From: Reticulitermes speratus
Lineage: Eukaryota > Arthropoda > Insecta > Blattodea > Rhinotermitidae
DNA length: 64,000 nucleotides
Reading direction: 5' to 3'
NCBI GenBank assembly: GCA_021186555.1
Contig: JAJKFL010000011.1
Location: 10,750,001 to 10,814,000, forward strand
Shown: piece by piece, positions 11,556-23,680 of the stretch
Layout of the letters: each line of letters starts with the position of its first letter
Position numbering within the stretch: the stretch's first letter is position 1
The notes under the pieces: generated by a model
What the model was told of the DNA's origin: nothing
The model's database searches: none
The model's input: the letters and a program-made list of their open reading frames with translations, nothing else
Position numbers and translations under genes: made by a program

Positions 11556-13598
11556 CTCAAGACCGTCTTGTAAAGCAGCGATAATTGCTAGTCTTGCACA
11601 GTTTCTGACATTACGGTGTTACTGTTTAATGACAGTGACACATTGCATACTGATCGTGCTTCAAAAATATGATACTTGCAACAGAGTGGATTCATACAGG
11701 ATGTTGCTTTTAAAATGAAGAACTTTTTATAACTACGAGTAAAAGAAAATCATCATTAAAGAACGATAAATTTCACAATGAGGGCATATTTTCAAACATA
11801 AACAGACAAATGTCAAGGCTCAAATCTGTGTTACCCAATATTATGTTTTATGACAGTAAAAGCATTCACTACATAAGCCAAATTCTCAATAAATTACAAA
11901 ATTAAAATCTGTAACAGTCACAAAATATTCGGTTTTAATTCCAGCCATATCGGTGGCCGGAAATTCTAAATATAAAAACCTGTGTTCAACCGTTAAATAA
12001 CTGTATTTTGCATTTCACTTCTAAAGCTATTCAAATATATATGTTCATTCTCACAAAACACAGCATTGTACCGTGCCGCTGGTCACTACACAGTACCTGC
12101 ACTGGACCCCAACTCCAGTACACATTTCATATCGCTAACTGTTGTAATGTCTGACAAACATCATAGGCCTCATTCCTTACAACAAAACGCAACTTCTTGA
12201 CAGCAGGTATTTTGACCGGCAAAATAAAAAACTGCGTTTGTCTCGTAGTTCGACTCAATCTTAAACAGCGGTCTATTTGCAGGGGTTTAATACTACTTAC
12301 GTAACATTTCTAACTTTGTCCCATTAACGGTTTCCTCCACAGCCAGACATACGGTGCATCTTCCACGGTACATGGAAGACTACCAGTACAAATGCTCAGA
12401 CGTTCCCAGTCACTGGGGCATTTCATCGTACATGATATGAAAATTACGACACGTAGCTACATTTGCACACGAATTCGTGACTCAGCTTCACCCACATTAT
12501 GCCCATCACCGTATTCTGCAACCTAAATACATAACAATGCATTCCTTGGACCTTGTTTAACCTCTAAAGATTAGCATATAAACACACTTGTGAAGTTTCT
12601 AAATCCTGAATCCACATTCCAAATAAAAATTGTAATTATGCCACACAACGTTCACTGACTTTATAACAAGAAATTAATTTATCTCAACAAAGCTTTAATC
12701 TATTTAATAATAAATCGTCATAAACCATCGCCATAAAACTCACTGTTCCTGTAACACAACTTCACGTAGTCTCCGACGTAGTAATTCTGTAACAGTGGTT
12801 TGAACGGAATTCAAAGTCAATGCCTCTCGGTCAATTATGGTGTAAAACTATCGTGTGTACCGTAATTAGCACCTGCTTCTTTACGACGAAAAAAAAAACC
12901 TTCAATATATCTTAAATACAAATGTTCGCATTCTTTCTTAAAAGGCCACATCAACCCTCGTACTGTGACACAGTTTATTTACATCACCCTCTGCTCCATG
13001 AATACAGTGCCACTGGCTAGCACTAGAGAGCCTTTGTACATGAAATATGACAACAATCACGTAAGACACCTAACTGATCCTCTTTTAACGCACCGTTAAT
13101 CATGCTTACCTAATTCAAATAACAAAGAAAATAAAGATATGAACAATAGAAGAGTCGTTAGAACATGAAAATTAATATCCAAAAAGTGACATCAAGTTAC
13201 TGGCTTTTAGAACATACAAAATCATAACTAAAATCGTCAGTGCATAACACAGAGTGCGATCTACATGTGCAATTACCAGACGTGAAGATAAAACAGAGCA
13301 CTGACATGCAGTATAACAACACTTATACTTGTATGTTGTAAGATATTAAACACTTTAAAGAGCAACACAGTTCAGGAAGTACCAACAGGAACTCTCGGAG
13401 TGCAGCGCGTATAAAAGTATGACGACTGGCGTACAAAGTGCGCTACGATATAGCGACCACTGTAACAAGACTTCACAGCAATAAGCCACAATATACAACA
13501 ATGTACAACGCTCCGCTATGTAGGCATGTTCCCGTAAACAGCTTGAACATAGACTAGAAACTGCTACTGCAAAATGGTAACCTAAGACGTAAATTCTT

Positions 13599-13647
<49 letters not shown>

Positions 13648-14096
13648 CGGCAGTAGTAGTAGTAGTTGATTTGCGAAAGGTTGGCGCAACACAACATAGA
13701 TCACAAGAAGACTACGTTCCTCGAAAATAAGGTTTTAATACGTAAACGCCTAAGCCGAAAAAAGATTTTTTAAACTCATGATAAAAGTACGCTTTACGTT
13801 TCTGAGAGGATATTTGTGTAAGAAGTTTGTTATGTTCATCCTTTCATCGTTATTGACAAGCGAAATTTCGTTGTCAATAAGTAATAGGACAGAAAAGCAA
13901 TTTAAACACAAGCTAAAACTAGGATAATAATTGGTGCACAGTACTTCAAAATATTTTACTCCAATACTTGTATCCAAAAATTATTTATGAATCTTCAAAT
14001 TAGTATTTATTCATTCAATGTAATATTTATGAAGTTCAATTGATGAGTTCAAATTGAGAATGGTCATGTTTAGGGACATTAAAGTGGAGATACTAT
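11556..14096. other. Gene-free stretch with (GTA)n
   Basis: AT-rich unique-looking sequence. A (GTA)n trinucleotide run occupies about 13598-13665 with one GCG interruption. No supported gene. Confidence 0.5.
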
Positions 14097-14525
14097 GATT
14101 GTCAATACAATTTGAGGTGGAGCCGTTAGTGTCATCACTAGAACTCGAAATGGAAGGATTAGTGTCATCAATAGGATTGAGGTGCAGGAATTTAGTGTCA
14201 TCAATAGAATTTGAGGTGCAGGAATTTAGTGTCATCAATAGAATTTGAGGTGCAGGAATTTAGTGCCATCAATAGAATTTGAGGTGCAGGAATTTAGTGT
14301 CATCAATAGAATTTGAGGTGCAGGAATTTAGTGCCATCAATAGAATTTGAGGTGCAGGAATTTAGTGTCATCAATAGAATTTGAGGTGCAGGAATTTAGT
14401 GTCATCAATAGAATTTGAGGTGCAGGAATTTAGTGTCATCAACAGAATTTGAGGTGCAGGAATTTAGTGTCATCAATAGAATTTGAGGTGCAGGAATTTG
14501 GTGTCATCAATAGAATTTGAGGATG
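14097..14525. repeat. 34-bp minisatellite, about 12 copies
   Basis: The unit AATTTAGTGTCATCAATAGA plus ATTTGAGGTGCAGG is homogeneous from about 14180 to 14510. The first units (14097-14180) are degenerate, a typical array edge. Confidence 0.93.
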
Positions 14526-15596
14526 TGGGAGTAAAGGGTCATCAACAGAAGCCTTTTTCTGATTCTTGGAGGACGGAATTACTTTTGAGGTCGAGGGATG
14601 AAGGAGCTGAACTTTCGTCCTGTAATTTAAGCTTCCACAAACGGAAGTGTCACATACATAAGCAATTAAACTGTGACGAAGACTAAAGTTAAAGGCGAAT
14701 AAATGTCAATATAAATGCACATGACATACTCGTCTATCAGAGTTTCTCACAGGCCACTAAATCCAATCTATTTATGCGACTTCACATTCTTACGCAAATA
14801 CCAAAACAAACAAATTACATATTTGAATGCCAATTACATACCTATGACTTTCCGCAGTGACTAAACGTTAAGAACAGTAAGAGTGTAGAAATATGAGGAA
14901 ATGCTTTGGATAAACGGGAACCAGTTCGAAACATAAGTTACAACCTTCTGCAGTACGTTACCTCACGTCCGAGACAAATCCTGTTTCATGGCCATTGCAT
15001 GATTCTGGTCTGATACCAGTAACTGGGGAGAAAGAATGGAGATGAAAGATAAAAGAATGGAGAAAGTAGAAAAAATGAAACGAAATGGACAAATGTCTGA
15101 CGTCATGACAATCGATTCATACCAGGCAGACGCCTGGGCGCCTTCTTTTTCGAACGTCTAAGTCAAGGGCTTGCTACGTAAATTGTACGACAAACCGTGC
15201 ATTTGCCGGGCCACTGAGTTGGGCCACACTAATGTGTCACTGTGGCAACACCGACTACCAGGGACCCTGGGTGAAGCAAATCCTGTATCCTTTAATTTTT
15301 AACAATAATGTCGCAGTTCCTCCAAAAGTCAAAATTTTCTCGGCATGACGGAAGAGGCAGATCCCAATTAAGTCTGTTCAGAATGCAGGCCTCACAAACA
15401 CTGGTCCAAAAGCCAGTTGACAAAACTCTTCTCTCGTATTAACGGAAAATCCAACAACGAGTTATGCCAGTCACTTTGTAAAACGACATCACAGTGTTGT
15501 GAGTTCTGCACTAAACACGGAGAATCTCACTTCTAACAATTTTTTTAATTCAGTAAATAATAAAGAAATTTGCAGTGTATTCTAGTGCCATGATAA
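14526..15596. other. Gene-free stretch
   Basis: Nothing recognised beyond short AT-rich tracts. Confidence 0.5.
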
Positions 15597-15985
15597 GTGG
15601 GTCCCTGTCACCACGATAAGTCGGTCCCTGTCACCACGATAAGTGTGTCCCTGTCACCACGGCATGGCGCGTCCTCGGGTTGCGGATGGAGGAACGGCCT
15701 CCGGATATGGAGGGTAGCTGCGAATATATTGAATAAGCAGTCGCGGACAGCCGACAAGTGGTGGTCCTCCAGCTTGGGGGTTTGGCGAGGTGCTAACAAC
15801 TCCTCACCGTAAAAAAACACCAAGTTACGAATCATTCAAAAAAGCTCAGGATAGGGACAGGTGGCGGGCTCTTGTGAATGCGGTAATGAACCTTCGGGTT
15901 CCACAAAACGCGGGGAATTTCTTGACTAGCTGACGACCTGCTAGCTTCTCAAGAAGGACTGTGCTCCATGGAGTTAGTTAGTTAG
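15597..15985 (+). mobile_element. Composite non-autonomous LINE-like element with (GTTA)n tail
   Basis: It starts with three 23-bp direct repeats (GATAAGTNGGTCCCTGTCAC), then a block ending in GAATATATTGAATAAGCAG and further non-coding sequence. At about 15844 it joins a LINE ORF2 C-terminus ([18 protein letters not shown], then stop). A short 3' UTR ending in CTCCATGGA and a GTTA tail follow. The reverse-transcriptase and endonuclease domains are absent. It is therefore an internally deleted derivative that must be mobilised in trans. Confidence 0.65.
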
Positions 15986-16583
15986 TTATTCTATGTACAT
16001 TTGACTAGACGGTTAACTGCCTTTTAGGCCACTCTCTATACAAGTCGCACAAAAGCCATCGGTCCGGGACATATTTCACCTTCCATTTCCGTTCTCAAAG
16101 TTTAATTTGTCCTGGGTAAAAAAAAAAGTAGAGGAAAAATGTTTCTCTGGATTAAAGTTCAGAGAAGTTACCGAGCTCTGATTTTCAGATAATTCATTAT
16201 CGTTACGCCAAGCCCTTCAAACATTCGACGGCTAAAACAAAATGAGTAGGAACAAGCTGGCGCACTCTGCTAAAAACAATTTCAATAAATAGTTCCAAGC
16301 AGCACTCAACAGCCACTTACGTCTTGCACACATTCACAGTTTCTGTTTATTAGCATCATTATTGTTGTTTTATTTTAGTTTAGTGAAGACGCGGTTCCGT
16401 AATGATACCAACAAATAAAGTCATCAAACAACTTCTAGTGTTTTTTAAACTTTACGTTGTATTGACCGTGCATTAATATATTAATATATTAATTAATAAT
16501 ACTGTAAGATTTGGTGCATAAGTTGGTATGAAAATAAACACTTCCAACTTCTAGTGTGTTCTGTTCACAACACTAACCCTTTA
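15986..16583. other. Gene-free stretch
   Basis: Nothing recognised. TTAATATATTAATATATTAA-like palindromic AT sequence near 16472-16500. Confidence 0.45.
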
Positions 16584-16860
16584 GGTCGTGCCATGGCTCA
16601 GACGGTTAGTCGCCGGCCTCTCACCGCGGAGGCCCGGGTTCTCGGGTCGGTCCATGTGGGATTTGTGGTGGACAAAGTGGCACTGGGACAGGTTTTCCCC
16701 CGAGTACTTCGGTTTTCCACTGTCAATTTCATTCCACCGGTGCTCCATTACAAGGAAAAACGAAAAAAAGGAATTAATCATCATCGCAGAGTTGCACAAT
16801 AAGCCTGCAAGGCTGCGGTGCGTCCGTAGCTTCTGCTGCGGGGACCTTCACAAGAAAAAA
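16584..16860 (+). mobile_element. tRNA-derived SINE, family 1
   Basis: The head GGTCGTGCCATGGCTCAGAC is followed by the family body and a TTCACAAGAAAAAAAAC tail. The B-box region is altered (GGGTTCTCGGG), so it is an inactive copy. Confidence 0.9.
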
Positions 16861-17389
16861 AACTTTTAAAGACTGCTGGTTACTTGATGCGCCAACAGGT
16901 TTAACATTTAAAAATTCTACGTTCTGCCACACAGTATTTATATGTTTTATATTTATCTCAGAACAAACAGCAATTTTTGCCCTATATAACACAAACTGAT
17001 TGGTTTTTATAACCGGTATTAAAAGTGTTGACTGCACGGTAGAAACTGGGTCTAAATGAAATGGTTTTACGTTTCGTCTTTAAAGGGTTAATTCCATTGA
17101 CTTTCTGTCGTTTATGAAATGAAATGAGAGAAAACGTACAACCACACGACACGTGTTATACAGTGTGCCAACAGCACATACAAAATGTACGAAAACTAAC
17201 AAAATGAGTACAAATTTAGTGGGCAGAAGCACTGCGAACTTATCGAGCAGGACATATAGCACGTAGCAGTCACGTCCGTGTCGCAAGGAACCGGCTTCGA
17301 ATTACTGTCGTCGTCTTTAGAGTCACCTGCCATTTGTATAAATTCCGTACATGATCGCTGGATATTTGCAATGTATAACATTTCAATTT
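16861..17389. other. Gene-free stretch
   Basis: No gene or repeat family recognised. Confidence 0.5.
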
Positions 17390-17685
17390 GGGGGCACGCG
17401 GTGGCGCAGTTTGTTGAGGGACTGCGTTATAAGCCGGAAGGTCGCGGGTTCGATTCCCGATGGTATCATTGGGATTTTTCATTGACATAATCCTTTCAGC
17501 CTCACTATGGCCATGGGGTCGACTCAGCCTCTAACAGAAATGAGTACCAGGAATACGAGTACATCCTTGGGGGGGGGGGGGGGGGGGGGGGAAGGCGGCC
17601 GATTATCAAAAAATCTGGGAGCCTCAACCTCCTGGAACCCTAAGGGGCTGTCCAAGCCTGTAATGGGATTGCTTTACCTTTAAAT
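17390..17685 (+). mobile_element. tRNA-derived SINE, family 3
   Basis: The head GGGGGCACGCGGTGGCGCAG carries an A box and a B box GGTTCGATTCC. The body is shared with three minus-strand copies. A run of about 22 G at 17571-17592 replaces the short G run of the consensus and is likely a polymerase-slippage expansion. Confidence 0.92.
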
Positions 17686-17689
17686 TTAA

Positions 17690-18289
17690 ATTTAGTTGAA
17701 AATTGATAATCCTTACTGTCCAATATATTGTGAAGTAGTGATTGACGAGTTTATCCTAAAATAACTAAGCAAGTCATAGTTTACATCTCTTCCATTCCTA
17801 TATTAAATTTTTATGTGCTCAAATACAAACACAAAACACACACTCATGCACGCACACACATAAATATCATAAAACTGAGATCCACAAACTATAACGGTGA
17901 ATTTGATGGAAAAGCACAATTGTAATAAATGGGATTCATTATTCTCTAATTGTATTCTCGTACTACAATCCCCTGTATATGTCACGTGGTTCTTTGTATT
18001 TAATAAATTGCATTGAACTGTTTCAAAAGAATATGTACACTATCATTGTCGCAGACACGTAAATTAGAGCTAATCTGAGCCAGTTTTGGAAAGAAAGTTG
18101 TTGGCGATTCAAATTAAGCATTCTACCCAAACATAAAATAAATAAATGTATATTTTACACAGAGTCAAACTACTTCTTAGGTTACAGGGACAGTGCACAA
18201 TAGCGACACGCATGGCGTGTAACGCGTGACGCAAAATAACTGAATGATCTGTCCTAAACTGTAAGGCGATCATTTTCTGTTCATGTTTC
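17690..18289. other. Gene-free stretch
   Basis: AT-rich, nothing recognised. Confidence 0.45.
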
Positions 18290-18560
18290 CCGGTTAATAC
18301 AAATAAAACCGGAGTGGCGCTTACAGCAGACAACGCCGAGCGACGTCGACGCCAGTATTGATCCAACAGAGGGGGGCAGGCGCAGGGGGCGGCAGAACCA
18401 GCAGCACAGCTTTCTGCGTATGCATGCAGTCTGTCGCTGCGTGTCACAGAACTGACCGTGGCTGCTACTGTGCTGTGCTGTTGGTGGTCAACTACCGCGA
18501 CAATCCACATTTTTGACAGTTATTGTTACAAGATCCGGGTTTTTGTTTCAAACACAACTT
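18290..18560 (+). promoter_or_regulatory. CpG/GC-rich segment, possible promoter or 5' exon region of the TEH gene
   Basis: A locally GC- and CpG-rich stretch (for example GCCGAGCGACGTCGACGCC) stands out from AT-rich surroundings about 0.6-0.85 kb upstream of the start codon at 19146. A pyrimidine tract with AG acceptors at 19095-19101 could splice a 5' UTR exon to the coding exon. This is inference; no transcription start is visible. Confidence 0.3.
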
Positions 18561-19145
18561 GTATATGAAGACCGCCAGGGTTGATGGTGAAAACAGTCTT
18601 CGGCGTAACCGCGCGATAACAGTGTTTTAATTATTTCGTGATATTTCCGCGAACTCTGTCACAAATCAAACCGTGTGCAAGACAGTGTATGTACACGTTC
18701 CAAGAAATGCAACGATGTGAATTGCTTTGCCTACTCCTCCGTGTGCGATTGCCAATACACGAATTCATTACCACAGCAAGCTCGTAAGCTTGTGAATGCG
18801 TGTGTTATCTGCCACGTGAGATCCGTTGTAGCTGCATATATAGGAATATTTGAATAATCAATGCTACCAAGGAAAGCACAGTCGATACCTGGACGCTAGT
18901 TAGAATAACGCCCGCATATAACGCAACTAGCAGCATGGGGCTGTACGTTTGATTTATAACTTCAGGCGTGTGAAAATTCTTGAGTTACTTTTGCACGTAG
19001 TTGCACAAAAATACATTGAAAACAACTTTAATACAAGAGCACAAAATATCCAAATTCCTTAAGTACCAAATATCGCATTCGGTTCTGTTCTTCTAGTGCA
19101 GGAGTAGATCCATAAAGCTGGTGTAATATCGTTAAGTCAATTAAA

Positions 19146-20510
19146 ATGCCGAAACAAAAACCAGTTCCACCGGAAGACTTGATCATTCCTCCACAAGATA
19201 ATCGGATTTGTGGCACAATATGCATGTGTCAAATGACGGCTGTGCTGAGCAGTGTGGCCCTCGTGTACCTCACTGTAGCAGTGTACATGCCAACACTGAG
19301 AGCCTTTCAATCAGGTATATCAGAAGTGCCAGCAATGTGCACAACTACACGACTCTTTAAGAAAGACGAGTGTGACTGGGGAACATGCGGGGAATGGTGT
19401 CTCAGTAAAAGTACATCAAAATGTGAACAAATTTACGTAAACCTTCGACGAAATGGCTCAGAACTGACTTTCGAGAACTGCACCAACAGTGCTAACAAGA
19501 CTTGTTACGGTATCGATCAAGAAAACGCAAAGTCAAGTCGCTGCATTGCTGACGAATGTAAGAACCTCACTGGTACATTCAACTGTACCCTAGGTCAGTG
19601 TATCAATATCACAGACGCTTTCGAATGTGTGTTCAAGAACACAGAACCACCGCTCAAATGTTCAGGTCGGAGAGGCAAAATAACTTGTATAGACTTGGAT
19701 GGACTGCAAAGTTGTGATCGTGGGACTTGTGAAAAAATTCAGACACCATACAACTGTGATCGACGATGCGTTGATATTCCGACCAGAAACAAAAACGTCA
19801 TACTGCTCAGTGGAGATAAAGTGTTCTTGTCTCAGTGTCAAAGAGCTTTAGCGACTGTAGAAGATGATCAGACAGAAATATGGACAGAGGATCAGGACAA
19901 CATTCTGGTAGCGTCTTGTTATATTATAGAGAACACTACTCAGGGGATTGTAGCTACTGACTGCATCAACGGGACGCTTTTGTCAAAAGATTCTCTTACG
20001 GATCTTGCTAACTTCACGTACTTGAACTACCTGAGCGTAGTAAACACAGAAATGCTGGACCCGAACCGGGTTATAGCTCCCCCAGAAATAGATCTCCTCA
20101 TAGCAAACGAAAGCAGGTTACACATCAACATGGAGGGCTGCGTCAACACTCTGAAAGACGAGTGCAGGGACTTCTTCAGAGAGTATGGCAAGGATGGGTC
20201 AGACCACAATGCCAGAGCTCGATTCCCGTGTTTCTATGCTGAATCTGATACGAATAAGGTCGTTGCCCATTTTGATCTGGAGGGAACTTATCGGCATTTT
20301 CTAATAGCAAGTATCTTGCCAACTGTTCTGTTCATCGTATCCTGCTTTATGCTTGTATTCTGTCAGAAAACCGTGGAAGTTGGAGACGACGCCAAGATGC
20401 GGTTCAAGGGTTGCAGCGGCGTCGATCTCATCGTTGCTCCAGGAGGCAAAAGTGTTTCTGCAAACAACCTGGGTGATGGTGGAGGGGGGGACTCGGCCAT
20501 GGCGCTCTGA
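19146..20510 (+). CDS. TipE-homologue sodium-channel auxiliary subunit, TEH2/3/4 group (intronless)
   Basis: This 454-residue protein is predicted to be a two-pass plasma-membrane subunit that modulates the Para voltage-gated sodium channel. A first membrane segment lies at about residues 29-51 and a second at about 384-406. Between them is a Cys-rich loop with at least ten N-glycosylation sequons (NGSE, NCTN, NLTG, NITD, NGTL, NFTY and others). Family marks are CDWGTCGEWCLSK near residue 76, CDRRCVDIPTRNKN mid-loop, ATDCINGTLL, and RFPCFY just before the second segment. A cytoplasmic VGDDAKMRF motif follows. The length fits the family. The start codon is the first Met and precedes the basic, proline-rich cytoplasmic N-terminus. 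It has no introns, unlike its paralogue at 50296-60586. A poly(A) signal AATAAA lies at 21140. TEH3 or TEH4 is the likely orthologue, but I cannot separate the subtypes by eye. Confidence 0.95.
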   Translation: MPKQKPVPPEDLIIPPQDNRICGTICMCQMTAVLSSVALVYLTVAVYMPTLRAFQSGISEVPAMCTTTRLFKKDECDWGTCGEWCLSKSTSKCEQIYVNLRRNGSELTFENCTNSANKTCYGIDQENAKSSRCIADECKNLTGTFNCTLGQCINITDAFECVFKNTEPPLKCSGRRGKITCIDLDGLQSCDRGTCEKIQTPYNCDRRCVDIPTRNKNVILLSGDKVFLSQCQRALATVEDDQTEIWTEDQDNILVASCYIIENTTQGIVATDCINGTLLSKDSLTDLANFTYLNYLSVVNTEMLDPNRVIAPPEIDLLIANESRLHINMEGCVNTLKDECRDFFREYGKDGSDHNARARFPCFYAESDTNKVVAHFDLEGTYRHFLIASILPTVLFIVSCFMLVFCQKTVEVGDDAKMRFKGCSGVDLIVAPGGKSVSANNLGDGGGGDSAMAL

Positions 20511-21320
20511 GATCCGTCACGTAAGAAACCACAAATTTCTAATCGCAGAATGTTCGTATCCCAGACACCTAAATCCCGCATTATATGCCTTTTCGGACCT
20601 ATTCATGAACACTTCAGCTGCAGTATATTCTCTGAGAACAGGGATGCCCAATTGAAATTACTTGTGTACATGATAACCAGCTTATTTGTAAGTGAAGAGC
20701 CTCTACATATCCATGACTATCACAGAAAGGTAACATTTATATTCAATAGGCGTTTTAACACACAACCTAAGTACTGACCACAATTATGGGCCTGTGCAAT
20801 ACAGTAATCTTGTTTCCTTAAACTAGTCACTCCCTATATAGAATAATAATTTTTATATACTTACAATTTATATTTAAATGCATTCTCCAAAGCTCCAAAA
20901 ACAAAGAAAATGTGTTAAAACACTTTCATAACACTGAAAGACATTTGGAATGGGAAGAGAATTTCATATCAGTAACAGTAAACCACTGAACATGAGGCTC
21001 ACTTCTGATTTTTAAAACATATCAGTTACAAAGCGAATGAGCATGACAGTGCAGAATACGAGCATGCATCAGTGCTGGGGTATGTGTGCAGAACGAATGA
21101 ACTACCTAGGACATACACAATTGGGTATCCCTGTTCTGGAAATAAAACCACGCTTTAAGTCTCTCTTACAGGCACTCGATATTCTCAGTTCTCAGATGAA
21201 CATAACCTGAGTATGAGACTGTGTCTGGACATGAGAGATTTCAGATTATCACAGGGTGCTGCTGAATAGTCAAGTCTTCTCGGATATTATAACTATAACA
21301 CATCGTTCGGTAAATGGTTG
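20511..21320. other. 3' flank of the TEH gene
   Basis: Probable 3' UTR up to the AATAAA at 21140-21145. Nothing else recognised. Confidence 0.5.
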
Positions 21321-21324
21321 CCAG

Positions 21325-21357
21325 CGTTTCGAAGAATTGAAGGGCCTTCATCTTCAG
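21325..21357 (-). ncRNA. Hammerhead-like hairpin remnant
   Basis: The minus strand reads CTGAAGA, a GAAGG/CCTTC-type hairpin, then CGAAACGCTGG. The layout matches a hammerhead (core, stem II, GAAAC), but the first box is CTGAAGA, not CTGATGA, so catalysis is doubtful. It abuts the 33-bp array. Confidence 0.35.
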
Positions 21358-21358
21358 A

Positions 21359-21522
21359 GTCAAACAGCCTCCTTGGACTGCGTGACCCTGGGTCAAACAG
21401 CCTCCTTGGACTGCGTGACCCTGGGTCAAACAGTGTCCTTGAACTGCGTGACCCTGGGTCAAACATTTTCCTTGGACTGCGTGACCCTGGGTCAAATAGT
21501 GTCCTTGGACTGCGTGACCCTG
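21359..21522. repeat. 33-bp minisatellite, 5 copies
   Basis: The unit GTCAAACAGCCTCCTTGGAC plus TGCGTGACCCTGG repeats five times. Because 33 is a multiple of three, several frames on both strands stay open and give 11-residue protein repeats. These are artefacts of the array. Confidence 0.93.
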
Positions 21523-21599
21523 AAGATAAAGGTATTACAAAACTTCGCAACTGCGAGAACTATTTAGTTAAGTCACAGCATAACATCCTAGAAGAACCG

Positions 21600-22990
21600 A
21601 TTCTTCATCTTCTACCATGTTCATTTTCACTATCTTTAATTACATAACAAGGAAAAAATTACTTTAAACATAAGCGTTTGAGTAAGATCACACGTTTTAT
21701 GTCTTTAAGGTGATTTTGTAAATTTTAAGAGTCAATGTACCGAATTTAGGATCATGGCTGTAGTAACAAACTAGTATAAGATTCTCTATAAGTAAAAAAA
21801 AAAACGCAAAGCACCATTCATGCGCATGACCATCTATATACAAAACAGTACGGCAAACATTACCGAAGCACCACTCCATCGACGGTTACAGGGTGAAGCA
21901 GTAACACTCACAAATTCTCAACCCTGTGCACCAAATGGAGCTCTGTGGTAGATCAACACTCTGACCCTTTACAAATTGCAAGGTACTGTTAATATCCACT
22001 GGCTTGGAGAGCGACTGGGCCCCAGAATCGTTCTGGAGGTGACAGAGAAAGAAATATGCACATGGCCCTGATAGGCCAAGATCAAGAAATACCACTTCGC
22101 AAAATATGGGATAGTACTGTGTAGTGTTGACCTCGGTAGGTCTATGCAAAGACTGTGACTTGTTTTGTTCTTATTAGTCAACGGCTGTGTATATCAATAG
22201 TACAGTTGACTTAAACCCACAAATAAATCAATGACATTTTCGTTACTTTTCATATCTAATCAGAAAAACTGCTACGACGTCTCCCCATCTTATTGAGAAA
22301 ACATAAATATGACGTCAACTGCTTTTCCACTCTAAGCCTCTTTATCAAACGTGGACATGATTCTTATTTTCGAGCCTCAAAATTACCCATGTACGAAATC
22401 CGATGGCAGATTTCACGCAAATTAGTTACAGTCATATTCTCAAACAAAAACTTTCAAAAAGCCAAAAAGTTTGTAAATGTACTCCATACCTTCCCTTAAT
22501 GACTTTACCTCGCGTTTTGCAATGACAGTCCAAATGGACAGGTAGGAGCAGGGTTGTAACGGTATAACATTCCGCAGCCTACAGCAGTATAACAATAAAC
22601 CTTCCTAAAATTTAGCAGATTGTCAAAGAAATTAAGCCAGAAGACTGTACTCAAAATCAAACAAGAAGTACATAAAAATTTTCCAAGTTTTACGGTGATC
22701 TATGTCCTTTTAGCGTAGAACTCTCTTGGTCGTAAATTATAAATACCTTAAATACTCAACGAGATATATGTGCCTATTACTATTATTATTTATTATTTAT
22801 TATAGCTACCAGTGATCTAGCTCAGTCATACGATAAACTTCTACGGAATTGTTTACTAAATAACTTAATTCGGTATCTGCAAAACTTAACTGTAAGAAAA
22901 CAGTTTTATTTATTATATTTACCTCGTCTATAAATTCATTTAAATACTCAGATACGACAAAATACGAAGTGGTTAATGAGTAACCTGCAG
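21600..22990. other. Gene-free stretch
   Basis: AT-rich, with no recognised gene or repeat apart from a TTATTA-rich run near 22780-22802. Confidence 0.5.
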
Positions 22991-22993
22991 TAA

Positions 22994-23280
22994 GGGCCGT
23001 GCCGTGGCTCAGGCGGTTAGTCGCCGGACCTCTCACTGCGGAGGCCCGAGTTCGATCCTGGGTCAGTCCATGTGGGGTTTGTGGTGGACAAAGTGGCACT
23101 GGGACAGGTTTTTTCTCCGAGTTGCCGGTTTTCCCTGTCAATTTCATTCCACTGGTGCTCCATTAATTGTAAAACTTGGTAAAAAAACTTCTCATCTTCA
23201 TCAAAGGGTTGCACAAAAAGCCTGAAGGCTGTGGTGCGTCCGTAGCATCTGCTGCGGGGCCCTTCACCATGTAAGAAAAA
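22994..23280 (+). mobile_element. tRNA-derived SINE, family 1
   Basis: Head GGGCCGTGCCGTGGCTCAGG, B box GAGTTCGATCC, full body and A-rich end. It is nearly full length. Confidence 0.92.
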
Positions 23281-23559
23281 AACCTGCAGTATGAGAGACA
23301 AGCAAGTCTGTTAGCGAAGCAGCAGTCTCAGTAGCCCACATGGCCAAAACGAACACTGTACCGTATCTCAGCAAAACTGATTACAGTTCAGGAAAAGACA
23401 TGATACAATGTTAAACGTCAAAGATGCTACTGGGCGTTTCATATCGTCCCTTCCAAAAACTGCTAAACTGTTGACGTATTAAGAGGTTTAAACTATTAAT
23501 AAATTCCATATCACTTTAACTTAGTCATGGTATAAAAATTAAGTCACAGGCACACAACG

Positions 23560-23680
23560 CCATGCAACACAGCCTTTCTTGAGAGCTAACAGTCCCTCAG
23601 TTGTTCAAGAAATTTTCCTCCCGCTATGGAAGCCAGAAGGTCACTATCGTATACATGTAGGACTCAAAATCTTTTACTCT
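23560..23680 (-). mobile_element. Diverged LINE 3' end
   Basis: CTTTCTTGAGAGCTAACAGT and TTCAAGAAATTTTCCTCCCG match the 3' part of the element at 15844-15975 in minus orientation at modest identity. Confidence 0.45.

Noticed and set aside
13598-13665. Possible poly-amino-acid coding repeat
   Set aside because: A plain (GTA)n microsatellite with stop codons (TAG) in one frame and no surrounding gene.
18109-18510. 133-codon frame on the minus strand
   Set aside because: It lies in the GC-rich upstream block of a + strand gene, where stops are rare by composition; no domain recognised.
21241-21647. Overlapping open frames on both strands
   Set aside because: Produced by the 33-bp array at 21359-21522, with no independent coding evidence.
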